From positions 124,001-188,000 of the forward strand of contig JACKGZ010000006.1 of NCBI GenBank assembly GCA_020639255.1: a stretch of DNA of 64,000 nucleotides. The letters run 5' to 3'. This DNA is from Phycisphaera sp. Its GTDB lineage: Bacteria; Planctomycetota; Phycisphaerae; Phycisphaerales; UBA1924. The notes beneath the pieces are model-generated. The model searched no databases. It was given only the letters and a program-made list of their open reading frames with translations, and was not told the origin of the DNA. Shown here piece after piece: positions 35,735-44,421 of this stretch. The position numbers and the translations under genes are program-made. Position 1 is the first letter of the stretch. Every line of letters begins with the position of its first letter.

Positions 35735-36945
35735 TGGCAAACAAGGTCGTGCTCGCGTACTCGGGTGGTCTGGATACCTCGGCGATCATCCCATGGCTCC
35801 GCAAGGAGAAGGGGTGCGAGGTCGTCGCGTATGTCGCCAACGTCGGTCAGGGCGACGAAGAGCTCGTCGGCATCGAAGAGAAGGCCAAGAACAGCGGAGC
35901 CGTCGACTGCATCGTCGACGATCTGCGCGACGAGTTCGTCACCGATTACATCTGGCCAATGCTCAAATCGGCCGCGGTGTACGAAGGCACGTACCTGCTC
36001 GGCACGTCCATCGCCCGTCCGATCATCGCCAAAGGCCAGGTCGAAGCTGCCCGCAAGGTGAACGCCGACGGCGTCGCGCACGGGTGCACGGGCAAGGGCA
36101 ACGACCAGGTACGCTTCGAGACCACGTTCGCAGCGCTCGCACCGGACCTCGAAGTCATCGCCCCCTGGCGCGAGTGGAGCTTCACCGGGCGTCACGATCT
36201 GCTCCGCTACTGCAAGGAGCAGGGCGTGCCTGTCACGAGCTCGGCCGAGAAGATCTACTCGCGCGACCGCAATCTCTGGCACATCTCCCACGAGGGTGGC
36301 GACATCGAGGATCCCTCGCTCGCCCCGCCCGAAGACGCGTGGATGCTCACGGCCGACCCGCTGAGCGCACCGAACGATCCGCAGACCGTCACCATCGGCT
36401 TCGAGTCGGGCGTGCCCGTATCGCTCGACGGCAAGAAGCTCGGCGGCGTCGAGATGATCGAGACGCTCAACACAATTGCCGGTCGTCACGGCGTCGGTCG
36501 CGTTGACCTCGTCGAGAGCCGTGTCGTGGGCATGAAGTCCCGCGGGCTCTACGAGACTCCTGCCGGTACGGTGCTGTACGAGGCGCTGCGCGGGCTCGAG
36601 GATCTGACGTTCGACGCCCGCTCGCGCAAGCTCCAGGCGGCGCTCATGCCCGAGATGGCCGAGCTGATCTACGCCGGCAAATGGTTCGGTCAGGCAAGGC
36701 GCGCAATCAGCGCGGCTGCCGACGTCCTCACCGCTCGCTGCACGGGCGAGGTCGGGGTGCGTCTCTTCAAGGGCACGTGCAACGTTGTCACCCGCAAGAG
36801 TCCGTTCAGCCTGTACAACGCGCACATCGCCAGCTTCGAGGGCAACGTGCTCTACGACCAGGCCGACGCCAAGGGCTTCATCCGTCTCTTCTCGCTCACC
36901 GAGCGCCTCGCGTCGAACTTTGAGACCGGCGGGAACGCCAAGTGA
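35734..36945 (+). CDS. argG: Argininosuccinate synthase
   Basis: This enzyme condenses citrulline and aspartate with ATP. The ATG at 35734 (403 residues) sits behind GGAGGA and overlaps the argF stop by one nucleotide; a GTG one codon earlier is possible. Motifs are LAYSGGLDTSAI (PP-loop), YLLGTSIARP, HGCTGKGNDQVRFE and a C-terminal GTCNVVTRKSPFSLYN. Length is typical of the bacterial short form. It is coupled to argH. Confidence 0.96.
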   Translation: MANKVVLAYSGGLDTSAIIPWLRKEKGCEVVAYVANVGQGDEELVGIEEKAKNSGAVDCIVDDLRDEFVTDYIWPMLKSAAVYEGTYLLGTSIARPIIAKGQVEAARKVNADGVAHGCTGKGNDQVRFETTFAALAPDLEVIAPWREWSFTGRHDLLRYCKEQGVPVTSSAEKIYSRDRNLWHISHEGGDIEDPSLAPPEDAWMLTADPLSAPNDPQTVTIGFESGVPVSLDGKKLGGVEMIETLNTIAGRHGVGRVDLVESRVVGMKSRGLYETPAGTVLYEALRGLEDLTFDARSRKLQAALMPEMAELIYAGKWFGQARRAISAAADVLTARCTGEVGVRLFKGTCNVVTRKSPFSLYNAHIASFEGNVLYDQADAKGFIRLFSLTERLASNFETGGNAK

Positions 36946-38336
36946 GTGGCGGCGGCGGGATGTGGGGCGGTCGCTACGAAGGCACCGGCCCCGACGAACT
37001 CTTCCGGGCAGCCAACGACTCGCTCCCGATCGATTGGCGCATCGTTCAGCAGGACATCCGCGGCTCGATCGCCTGGGCCGGGGCGCTCTGCGCGTGCGGT
37101 GTGCTCTCGACGAGCGAGCACGGACAACTCGTCGACGCACTCGAAGCGTTGAGCGAAGAAGCCAAGACGATCCCGCACCCGCCCGTTGAGTCCGGGGCGG
37201 AGGATGTGCACACCTGGGTCGAGCAGAAACTCGTTGAGAAGCTCGGAAGTCTCGGTAAAAAGCTCCACACGGGGCGCAGCCGAAACGATCAGGTCGCCAC
37301 CGACTTTCGCCTCTGGACACGCGACGCCGTCGCAGAGGTTCGGAGGGTGACGGTCTCGGTCGCAAAGGCCCTGGCAACAAAGGCCGAGGCGCACAGCACC
37401 GACGCGTTCCCCGCCTACACGCACCTCCAACCGGCCCAGCCCGTGCCGTTCGGGCACTGGTGTCTGGCGTACGTCGAGATGCTTGAGCGGGACGTGCTCC
37501 GGCTCGACGGAGCACTGTCGCGCATCAACGTCAGCCCGCTGGGCTCTGGCGCACTGGCCGGGACGGGCTACGCGATCGATCGCGAAGCACTCGCCAAGGA
37601 GCTTGGGTTCGCATCGGCTTCGCGCAACAGCCTCGACGCGGTCTCGGACCGCGACTTCGCGGTCGAAACGCTCTCGGTGCTCTCGCAGCTCGCGGTGCAT
37701 CTGTCGAGACTCGCCGAGGATCTGATCATCTACACATCGGACGAGTTCCGGCTGGTTCGGCTCGATGACGGCGTGACGAGCGGATCGAGCCTGATGCCGC
37801 AGAAACGGAACCCCGATTCGCTCGAGGTGATCCGCGGCGCGTGCGGCTCGATCCTCGGGGCGCAGGTGTCGCTGCTCGTCACGATGAAGGGCCTGCCCCT
37901 GGCGTACAACAAGGACATGCAGTTCGACAAGAAGCCCGTGTTCGAGGCGGTCGATCTGACGCTTGTCGTCCTGCGGCTTGCCGAGCGGACGATCTCGGGC
38001 ATGACCCTCAACGCGGATCGCGCGAAGGTGCGCGCAAGCGCCGGGTACGCGAACGCGACCGACGTCGCGGACCTGCTCGTCGCAGCGGGGGTGCCCTTCC
38101 GCGAAGCGCACGACCGCGTGGGGCAGCTCGTACGCAGGGCCGAGAAGCTCGGCACGCCGATCGAGTCGCTCGATGAGAAGGACCTGTCCGAGCTTGTTCC
38201 CGAGCTCGATGTCGCTTCGATCCGCAAGCTCACGGTGGAGAATGTGCTCTCGCGGCGCAGCGCAAAGGGCGGCTCGTCCCCGGCGTGTGTGCTCGCCGAG
38301 GCCAAGGCCGCCCTGTTGCGACTCGAAAGTCTGTAA
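36942..38336 (+). CDS. argH: Argininosuccinate lyase
   Basis: This enzyme cleaves argininosuccinate to arginine and fumarate. The 464-residue member of the fumarase/aspartase superfamily carries MWGGRYEG at its start, GRSRNDQVATD, THLQPAQP and the signature GSSLMPQKRNP at residues 281-291, which includes the catalytic Ser. GTG start at 36942 overlaps the argG stop (GTGA). It is the last gene of the arg operon; argJ, argD and argA homologues are not in the window. The convergent PEP-CTERM gene ends 13 nt away. Confidence 0.96.
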   Translation: MSGGGGMWGGRYEGTGPDELFRAANDSLPIDWRIVQQDIRGSIAWAGALCACGVLSTSEHGQLVDALEALSEEAKTIPHPPVESGAEDVHTWVEQKLVEKLGSLGKKLHTGRSRNDQVATDFRLWTRDAVAEVRRVTVSVAKALATKAEAHSTDAFPAYTHLQPAQPVPFGHWCLAYVEMLERDVLRLDGALSRINVSPLGSGALAGTGYAIDREALAKELGFASASRNSLDAVSDRDFAVETLSVLSQLAVHLSRLAEDLIIYTSDEFRLVRLDDGVTSGSSLMPQKRNPDSLEVIRGACGSILGAQVSLLVTMKGLPLAYNKDMQFDKKPVFEAVDLTLVVLRLAERTISGMTLNADRAKVRASAGYANATDVADLLVAAGVPFREAHDRVGQLVRRAEKLGTPIESLDEKDLSELVPELDVASIRKLTVENVLSRRSAKGGSSPACVLAEAKAALLRLESL

Positions 38337-38349
38337 GTACGAAAGGCGT

Positions 38350-39189
38350 TTATCGCCTGCGACGGATGGCAGCCAGGCCGCCAAGGCCGAGCAGTGCCAT
38401 CGAAGCCGGTGCCGGGACGATCTCGACGGTCAGGTCGAGCGTCATGGGGCTCCCGCCTTCGTTCGTGCCGAAGACCGGGAACATGCCCTGCCCGGTCTGG
38501 TCGGCAAGATGCAGGCTTGTGACGGACAGGCTCACGATGCCCTCGTTGAGCGCATTCTGGAGGTAGCTCACGACGTCGGGGTTGTTCAGGTCGAGCGTGA
38601 ACTCGACGACCTGGCCCGAGCCGGTGACGGTCGTGCCGGCCGTCTCGCCGATGATGTTGCCGACGGCAAACGGTGTGGGCGTGAAACCGTCGCGGATGTT
38701 GTTGGAGACGTCGCGGAGCGAGCCGCCGGCGTTGTCGGTGGCGTAGGCGTTGCGGAGATCCTCGCTGGTCGGGTCGCCGAAGCCCCAAGCGAAGTCGTCG
38801 CCGTAGGCGAAGGCGTTGAGCCCGTTGCGGAAGCCCGTGCCAAAGAGGTCGATCGAGCTGCCCTCGTTGTAGACGTTGTCGTAGCTGAACTCGCCGCCCG
38901 TGACGGTTGCGGTTGCGACTGCCGACGTGATGATGTAGTTGCTTGTGCCCAGGCCTGGGGCGATCTGGGCCGCGGTGATGAAGCTGTTCAGAAACTGCGC
39001 GTCGCGATCATCAAACATGCCCGGCACGTTGCCCGAAGAAAAGGTCGAAGCAGCGGTGCGGGTGCCCGCACTGAAGTTGAAGGGGTAATTCCATCGATCG
39101 AAGTTCGGGGAAGCGAAGCTGGCGTTGGTCTGCGCCGAGCTCGCGGCGGCGATCACGCAGCCGGTCGCGGCAAGGATCAGTCTGGTCAT
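38350..39189 (-). CDS. PEP-CTERM-type secreted surface protein
   Basis: The ATG at 39189 (279 residues) has GGAGAG just upstream. An N-terminal signal peptide (ILAATGCVIAAASSAQ) is followed by an Asn/Gly/Thr-rich beta domain with no recognised enzyme motif. The C-terminus is a sorting tag: VPAPASMALLGLGGLAA then RRRR. This is the VPEP-helix-Arg pattern processed by exosortase-type systems, with Ala in place of Glu. A Fur-like palindrome covers its promoter, so it may be expressed under iron limitation. Confidence 0.85.
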   Translation of the reverse strand: MTRLILAATGCVIAAASSAQTNASFASPNFDRWNYPFNFSAGTRTAASTFSSGNVPGMFDDRDAQFLNSFITAAQIAPGLGTSNYIITSAVATATVTGGEFSYDNVYNEGSSIDLFGTGFRNGLNAFAYGDDFAWGFGDPTSEDLRNAYATDNAGGSLRDVSNNIRDGFTPTPFAVGNIIGETAGTTVTGSGQVVEFTLDLNNPDVVSYLQNALNEGIVSLSVTSLHLADQTGQGMFPVFGTNEGGSPMTLDLTVEIVPAPASMALLGLGGLAAIRRRR

Positions 39190-39239
39190 CTCTCTCTCCA
39201 AGGGGGCAGCCAAGAGCCGATTCTCTGGGCGGTTGCCAT

Positions 39240-39269
39240 GGTATAGACGTATTGAGACTGAGTCTCAAT
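39240..39269 (-). promoter_or_regulatory. Promoter of the PEP-CTERM gene overlapped by a Fur-like palindrome
   Basis: On the minus strand TTGAGA (39263-39268) and TATACC (39240-39245) are 17 bp apart. The -35 and most of the spacer lie inside ATTGAGACTGAGTCTCAAT (39251-39269), a perfect palindrome of 9-bp arms around one base. The TGAxAxT-N-AxTxTCA layout fits the 7-1-7 Fur model at 11 of 14 positions. A repressor bound here would block RNA polymerase. Position and symmetry are seen; the regulator's identity is inferred. Confidence 0.7.
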
Positions 39270-39341
39270 CGCAGTTGAAAGAGATTTTGAGGTCATGAGC
39301 CGGTGCTACGCTTCGCAACACGGGTTTCAGGAGCCGGGACG

Positions 39342-40700
39342 ATGGATCTGCTCGAAGAGTTGCAATGGCGAGGCATGCTCCACCAGGGGACCGATCTGGA
39401 GGGCCTGAGGGCCCATCTTGCGGACCCAAGCTCTTCTGCTCGCAGGATTTACGCGGGCTTCGACCCGACCGCCGACAGCCTGACGATCGGGAACCTCGTC
39501 CCGATCATGCTCCTCAAGCACGTCCAGCGGGCCGGGCACACGCCCATCGTGGTCATGGGCGGCGGGACCGGGCTCATCGGCGACCCCTCGGGCAAATCGG
39601 CCGAGCGGCAGCTTATGACCGCCGAGACGGTCGCCCACAACATCGCATGCCAGCGCCCAATCTTCTCGAACATCCTCGGGGACGACGTCACGATCCTGAA
39701 CAACGCCGACTGGCTCGCCAACCTGGGCTACCTCGAAGCCCTCCGCGACATTGGCAAGTTCTTCAGCGTCAACATGATGATCCAGAAGGACAGCGTCCGC
39801 AGCCGACTTCAGGACCGTGACCACGGCATCAGCTACACCGAGTTCAGCTACATGATCCTCCAGGCGTACGACTTCGCTTACCTCTACGAGAAGCGGGGCG
39901 TCACCGTCCAGTGCGGCGGGAGCGATCAGTATGGCAACATTGTCACCGGCACCGATCTCATTCGGCGCATGGTCGCGGTCGACATCGGTGTGAACGCGTA
40001 CGCCAACACGAGCGGCCCGGATCAGGAATTGCTCGACGAAGCACGTAAGATCAGCTCGGGCGACACGAAGGTGTCGTTCGGCTTCACGGCTCCGCTCGTC
40101 ACGAAAGCCGACGGCACGAAGTTCGGCAAGACCGAGTCCGGCGCCGTCTGGCTGACCGCTGTGCGCACGAGTCCGTATGCGTACTACCAGTTCTGGCTCA
40201 ACACATCCGACGCGGACGTCAGCCGATTCCTTCGTACATTCACGCTGCTCGATCGCGCGGAGATCGAACGGCTCGATAGCGAGGTCGCAAACAATCCTGG
40301 TGCGCGTGAAGCGCAGAAGAAGCTGGCGTACGAGGCAACGAAGCTGCTCCACGGTGAGGCCGAGGCCGAGTCGGCGGTGCAGGCGTCGCAGGCGCTTTTC
40401 TCGGGTGACATCTCTTCGCTTCCCGAGGAGACACTCCGTCAGGTGCTCGCGGACGTACCCTCGACCGAGCGGAGCCGAAGCGAGATCGAATCGGGCGTAG
40501 ACCTCGTCGAGCTGCTCGTCGAACTCGGGCTTGCCTCGAGCAAGCGTCAGTCGCGCGAGTTTATCCAGGCTGGCTCGGTGAGCATCAACGGCCTGAAGAT
40601 CGGGCCGGACGCCAGGCTCACTGGACAGAACCTGATCCACGGCAAGATGATCGCTATCCGCCGCGGCAAGAAGAACTGGCACCTGACTATCTGGAAGTGA
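39342..40700 (+). CDS. tyrS: Tyrosyl-tRNA synthetase
   Basis: This class I synthetase charges tRNA-Tyr. The ATG at 39342 (452 residues) follows AGGAG. Residues 48-51 are TIGN (HIGH equivalent) and residues 260-264 KFGKT (KMSKS equivalent). The Tyr site carries YAGFDPTADSL, MGGGTGLIGDPSG and GGSDQYGNI. A C-terminal S4 domain (QSREFIQAGSVSING) binds RNA. An insertion of about 20 residues rich in Asp/Glu/Ser (about residues 220-245) lies before the FGFTAPL strand and is absent from E. coli TyrS. Confidence 0.96.
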   Translation: MDLLEELQWRGMLHQGTDLEGLRAHLADPSSSARRIYAGFDPTADSLTIGNLVPIMLLKHVQRAGHTPIVVMGGGTGLIGDPSGKSAERQLMTAETVAHNIACQRPIFSNILGDDVTILNNADWLANLGYLEALRDIGKFFSVNMMIQKDSVRSRLQDRDHGISYTEFSYMILQAYDFAYLYEKRGVTVQCGGSDQYGNIVTGTDLIRRMVAVDIGVNAYANTSGPDQELLDEARKISSGDTKVSFGFTAPLVTKADGTKFGKTESGAVWLTAVRTSPYAYYQFWLNTSDADVSRFLRTFTLLDRAEIERLDSEVANNPGAREAQKKLAYEATKLLHGEAEAESAVQASQALFSGDISSLPEETLRQVLADVPSTERSRSEIESGVDLVELLVELGLASSKRQSREFIQAGSVSINGLKIGPDARLTGQNLIHGKMIAIRRGKKNWHLTIWK

Positions 40701-40709
40701 TTCAGCTAC

Positions 40710-41708
40710 TTAGGCCCGGCTTAGGATGTCCAGGATCGTGCTGGGCGATTCCGGGTGCCCGGTGCGAGCACTGAGCAGCCCGGCCTGCGCCATCGCCAGC
40801 GTCGCGTTCATATGGATGGGCTGCCCTCGCAGCCCCGGAGTAAGTGAGGCGACGATCGAGTCTGCAATCAGCGTGGCTTCGAGCGTGACGGGGTCTTTCG
40901 TATCGGTCATCTGCGCGTCGTCGAGGATCTGCCCCTCAGGCGACATCCAGCGCACGCGGTGGTCGCTCGCGTCGATGACGCCCCGAGGCCCGATGAGCGT
41001 GATCGCGCGGGACCAACCGGGTGCCGAGTCGCTCGCCATGATCGAGGCGCACTTTCCCCCGGGGAAGCGGACATTGGCGGTCATGTGGCCCGAGAGCCCC
41101 CGGAGCGTGTCGGGGGTGGGCCCTGCGCTCACGTGGGCTGCGTCGATCGTCTCGGGCGTGCCCAGCAGCGTGACGAGCAGCTCGCAGATCCCGAATAGTC
41201 TTGCGCCAAGCGAACCAGCCGCGTGCGAGCACATCACGCGCACACTGATCGCCTCGATCTCGCCGAACTGACTTAGGAGTTCTGTGATACCCGCGTACGC
41301 GGAGCTGCGCCTGGCAAGCGGCACGAATGAGATCCGCTCGCGCACCGTGTCGGCGGCGTCGCGCCACGCCGGGCTGCTCAGGTGCAGAGCGGCAGCTGGG
41401 ATCGGTTCGAGCGAGAGCACATGCACGCCCCGCTCAGCTGCGTCGATGACCGACTCGAGCACGCTTGTGTCGTTCTCGGAGGTGATCCCGGACTGATCGG
41501 CGATCAGCACGATGCCCGCCGATGTTGAAGAGAGCAACGATCGCAGATCGGGCATCGGCTCGGCTTCGAGCGACTCGGCAACGCTCTGCCCGTCCGGGCT
41601 GGCGGCCTCGACGATCTCAAGCCCAGCCTGCTCTGCGATCGCATCCACGAGCGACACCTGGTCGCTCCGCAACCAGCACGAAACCAGATTCTCGCCGCCG
41701 CCGTCCAT
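40710..41708 (-). CDS. Gfo/Idh/MocA-like Rossmann protein, uncertain activity
   Basis: This 332-residue protein has features of the C-terminal half of Gfo/Idh/MocA oxidoreductases: VIDAAERGVHVLSLEPIP, a central RISFVPLARRSSAYAGITEL segment, TANVRFPGGKCASIMAS and ITLIGPRGVIDASDHRVRW. The typical N-terminal GxGxxG is not evident: it begins NLVSCWLRSDQVSLVDAIAEQAG, so cofactor binding may be lost or different. It ends 9 nt from the convergent tyrS stop and its start faces rnpB. Confidence in the family is moderate and no substrate is proposed. Confidence 0.6.
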   Translation of the reverse strand: MDGGGENLVSCWLRSDQVSLVDAIAEQAGLEIVEAASPDGQSVAESLEAEPMPDLRSLLSSTSAGIVLIADQSGITSENDTSVLESVIDAAERGVHVLSLEPIPAAALHLSSPAWRDAADTVRERISFVPLARRSSAYAGITELLSQFGEIEAISVRVMCSHAAGSLGARLFGICELLVTLLGTPETIDAAHVSAGPTPDTLRGLSGHMTANVRFPGGKCASIMASDSAPGWSRAITLIGPRGVIDASDHRVRWMSPEGQILDDAQMTDTKDPVTLEATLIADSIVASLTPGLRGQPIHMNATLAMAQAGLLSARTGHPESPSTILDILSRA

Positions 41709-41762
41709 GGAGCCGGATCATACCGCGAACGCAAGGCGTTCGGTCGGCGTACGATCGTGCGG

Positions 41763-42204
<442 letters not shown>

Positions 42205-42211
42205 ACGCGAA

Positions 42212-42250
42212 CGCGGGCCCCTGGGAGAACCAGGGGCCCGCGGCCATTTT
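42212..42250. terminator. Strong terminator of RNase P RNA
   Basis: CGCGGGCCCCTGG and CCAGGGGCCCGCG form a perfect 13-bp stem with loop GAGAA, followed by GCCATTTT. It lies 8 nt after rnpB and 20 nt before the end of the convergent fibro-slime gene. Confidence 0.92.
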
Positions 42251-42269
42251 CATGGGTTATGAGCGATGA

Positions 42270-43085
42270 TCAGTCGGCGAGCGACGAAATCACCGGGAGC
42301 TTCGCGGGCTTGAGGACGAAGTTCGTCTCAATCCGGAAGTTGCTCTCGCTCGTGTGACGTTCGGCGAAGAACAGCTTGAGCTGGTACTCCTCGCCGGCCT
42401 CAAGGCCAAGTTCCGCGGCCTTCTCGTCGAGATTCACCGACTGCGACTGCTGGCTGTGCACGCCGCCGAGGTCCACGGCGAGCTTGCCGTTGATGTAGAC
42501 CCACACGTCGTCGTCACCGGTGAACTTGAAGACGTAGTCTCCGTCACGATCCTCGCGGTCCACAAAGGTAAACCGGGTCTCAAGCTCGTAGGTGAAGTGG
42601 AAGTTGTGCACACCCGGGCTGGCCCAGCGGAGGCCGTACATCGACAGGCCGTAGCCCTGCTGATCGATCGGGAAGAAGTAGTTCGGACGCTCCTGAGCGA
42701 AGACGTACACATCGCCCGAGTCACGCGATTCCTTGTTGAGGGTGATCGAGTGGGGCAGCGAGACGTTCACGCCGGGGACATCGCGGAACCACTGGTCAAA
42801 CGTCTCCTGCGATGTCACCTGGGCGTTGGCGCCCCAGCCGAGCGAGGCGCAACGGTCAACGTTGAGCACGGGCTTGCCGTCGGCGCCGAGGTCGTTGGTG
42901 ACCATGCGCTTGACGCCGCTGCCCGGGTACGTTTCGAAGTCCGGGTGATCGACCTTGAAGTCGCGGATCACACCCGTGAGGGTCATCGAGTCCGGCGTAC
43001 CGTCGTTCAATCCATTGTTAGTCTGACCGAGTTCGTTCGGACCCATCCCGACGAGCGCGGCTGCGATGAGAATACTTGGTGTCAT
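42270..43085 (-). CDS. Secreted fibro-slime domain protein
   Basis: The ATG at 43085 (271 residues) follows GGGAG and gives a signal peptide (ILIAAALVGMG). The body has SMTLTGVIRDFKVDHPDFE, a YFFPIDQQGYGLSMYG segment and the calcium/sugar-binding-like core GDDDVWVYINGKLAVDLGGVH, followed by YQLKLFFAERHTSESNFRIETN. This is the fibro-slime domain (PA14-like fold), found in slime-mould matrix proteins and secreted bacterial proteins. It probably has an extracellular adhesive or carbohydrate-binding role. It has no C-terminal anchor tag. An upstream ATG at 43103 would add six residues. Confidence 0.88.
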   Translation of the reverse strand: MTPSILIAAALVGMGPNELGQTNNGLNDGTPDSMTLTGVIRDFKVDHPDFETYPGSGVKRMVTNDLGADGKPVLNVDRCASLGWGANAQVTSQETFDQWFRDVPGVNVSLPHSITLNKESRDSGDVYVFAQERPNYFFPIDQQGYGLSMYGLRWASPGVHNFHFTYELETRFTFVDREDRDGDYVFKFTGDDDVWVYINGKLAVDLGGVHSQQSQSVNLDEKAAELGLEAGEEYQLKLFFAERHTSESNFRIETNFVLKPAKLPVISSLAD

Positions 43086-43222
43086 TGATACACTCCCGTT
43101 CATGGTTCGATACAAACGAACACATGGAGCATGAGTAACGATGACCCAGTGTGCCACCTCGCTGGGTGAAAACACGGAATACGCCGCCAGCACCAACTGC
43201 GCAGTCGGCACAAACGGTAAAC

Positions 43223-43990
43223 TCAACCCGTTCTGCCGGCAACGCACACAATGAAGCTGTCGCCGAGCCAATCAGGATCTGTGATGGGTTCAGCGTAGGC
43301 GTTGCCCGCGTCGTCAACAGCATCGGGCAGGTTCGAGTAGATATCGGTCGTTGCAAACCCGGCTTCGATCATCGCATCGCGGAGCTCGGGAACCGACCAG
43401 AGTCGCCAGTGATACACATACGCATCTGGAAAGTCGGCGACGACTTCATCGACGTCGAACACACGGAAGTGCAGGACATCGGTCACCATCGCGGTCAGCG
43501 GGTCGGCCTCACGCTGCTCCCAGCGATAAACACACCGCAGCCCACCGGGCAACGCGACATCACGATCAACGCTGCCGAGGTGGTACGCGGACTCGCCGCC
43601 GTATGTGTCGCAGACAAAGATGCCGCCGGGTTTCATGCGTGATTGCGCGTGCCGCAGATAGGACATGAGCTCGTCACGTGTGTGCAGGTACCCGATCGAG
43701 AAATTGCCCACGAAGAGGCAATCAACCGGGTCGCTCACCTTGTGTACATCCGCAACAACCGTGCGCACGCCGGGGGTCACGCCCGCGCGCCCGAGTTCGC
43801 CCGCATCAAGATCAACGGCGATCGCAGAACCATTCGGCACACTCGCCACCCAGTGTCTGCTGAGTGCTGCCGTACCGGCGAAGTCCTCGCCAAGCACATG
43901 GGGTTGATCGCCGTGGATCGCCCGGAGCATGAGTGTCATCTCGGGCGGCGACTGGACGCAGGCCTCGTAGAGGTCGTGCCGGTCGACCAT
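43223..43990 (-). CDS. Class I SAM-dependent methyltransferase, paralogue of the 2747 gene
   Basis: This 255-residue protein starts MVDRHDLYEACVQ with a 2-nt overlap to the upstream DUF4190-like gene (TAATG). The SAM motif is GEDFAGTAALSRHW, followed by AIAVDLD for the ribose, then DCLFVGNFSIGYL and GIFVCDTYGGE. YVYHWRLWSVPELRDAM matches the same segment in the protein encoded at 2747. Compared with that paralogue it lacks the basic N-terminal extension. The substrate is unknown. It is the last gene of an ABC-exporter operon. Confidence 0.85.
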   Translation of the reverse strand: MVDRHDLYEACVQSPPEMTLMLRAIHGDQPHVLGEDFAGTAALSRHWVASVPNGSAIAVDLDAGELGRAGVTPGVRTVVADVHKVSDPVDCLFVGNFSIGYLHTRDELMSYLRHAQSRMKPGGIFVCDTYGGESAYHLGSVDRDVALPGGLRCVYRWEQREADPLTAMVTDVLHFRVFDVDEVVADFPDAYVYHWRLWSVPELRDAMIEAGFATTDIYSNLPDAVDDAGNAYAEPITDPDWLGDSFIVCVAGRTG

Positions 43991-44421
43991 TACGGGCCTG
44001 CTGCACCGGCGCTCGCCACGGCGACAATCATCAGCACCACATAGAACAAAAGGACGAGCATGCCGACCGCGCCGAGGCATGTTCCGATGATCCCGCATAC
44101 GCGCCCTGCGTTCGCCATGCCCTGCGAGTTCGGGTCGGCGTAGCCGGCTTGGATCGCCTTCTTGGCCTTGCCGCCGAAATAGATTGCGAGCGGCCCGCAG
44201 ATAATCGAGACGATGCCGTAGCCCATGCATCCGACAATCGAGACAATCCCGAGCACGAGCGACGCGACCGCGTTGCCGTTGGATTGGTAGATCGGCGCTG
44301 CGCGAAAGTTGACGAGATTCCCGCACTCGGGGCACTTGCCGCCGATCGGTGTTCCACGAAGGTCATACCCGCAGTACGCGCAGTTCGACACACCGCCATT
44401 TGTTGCATATGGAGCGTTCAT
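43990..44421 (-). CDS. Zinc-ribbon plus DUF4190-type membrane protein
   Basis: The 143-residue protein begins with a zinc ribbon (CAYCGYDLRG and CPECG). Two or three membrane helices follow, around SLVLGIVSIVGCMGYGIVSI and GIIGTCLGAVGMLVLLFYVV, separated by a GGKAKKAIQAG loop typical of DUF4190. Such proteins sit in the membrane of many bacteria, with no established function. It is coupled at both ends: ATGA overlap with the ABC permease stop and TAATG with the methyltransferase. Confidence 0.8.
   Translation of the reverse strand: MNAPYATNGGVSNCAYCGYDLRGTPIGGKCPECGNLVNFRAAPIYQSNGNAVASLVLGIVSIVGCMGYGIVSIICGPLAIYFGGKAKKAIQAGYADPNSQGMANAGRVCGIIGTCLGAVGMLVLLFYVVLMIVAVASAGAAGP

Noticed and set aside
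35671..37515. A 614-codon minus-strand frame over argG and argH
   Set aside because: Shadow of two well-conserved arg genes.
36852..38384. A 510-codon minus-strand frame over argH
   Set aside because: Shadow of argH, whose signature GSSLMPQKRNP is intact.
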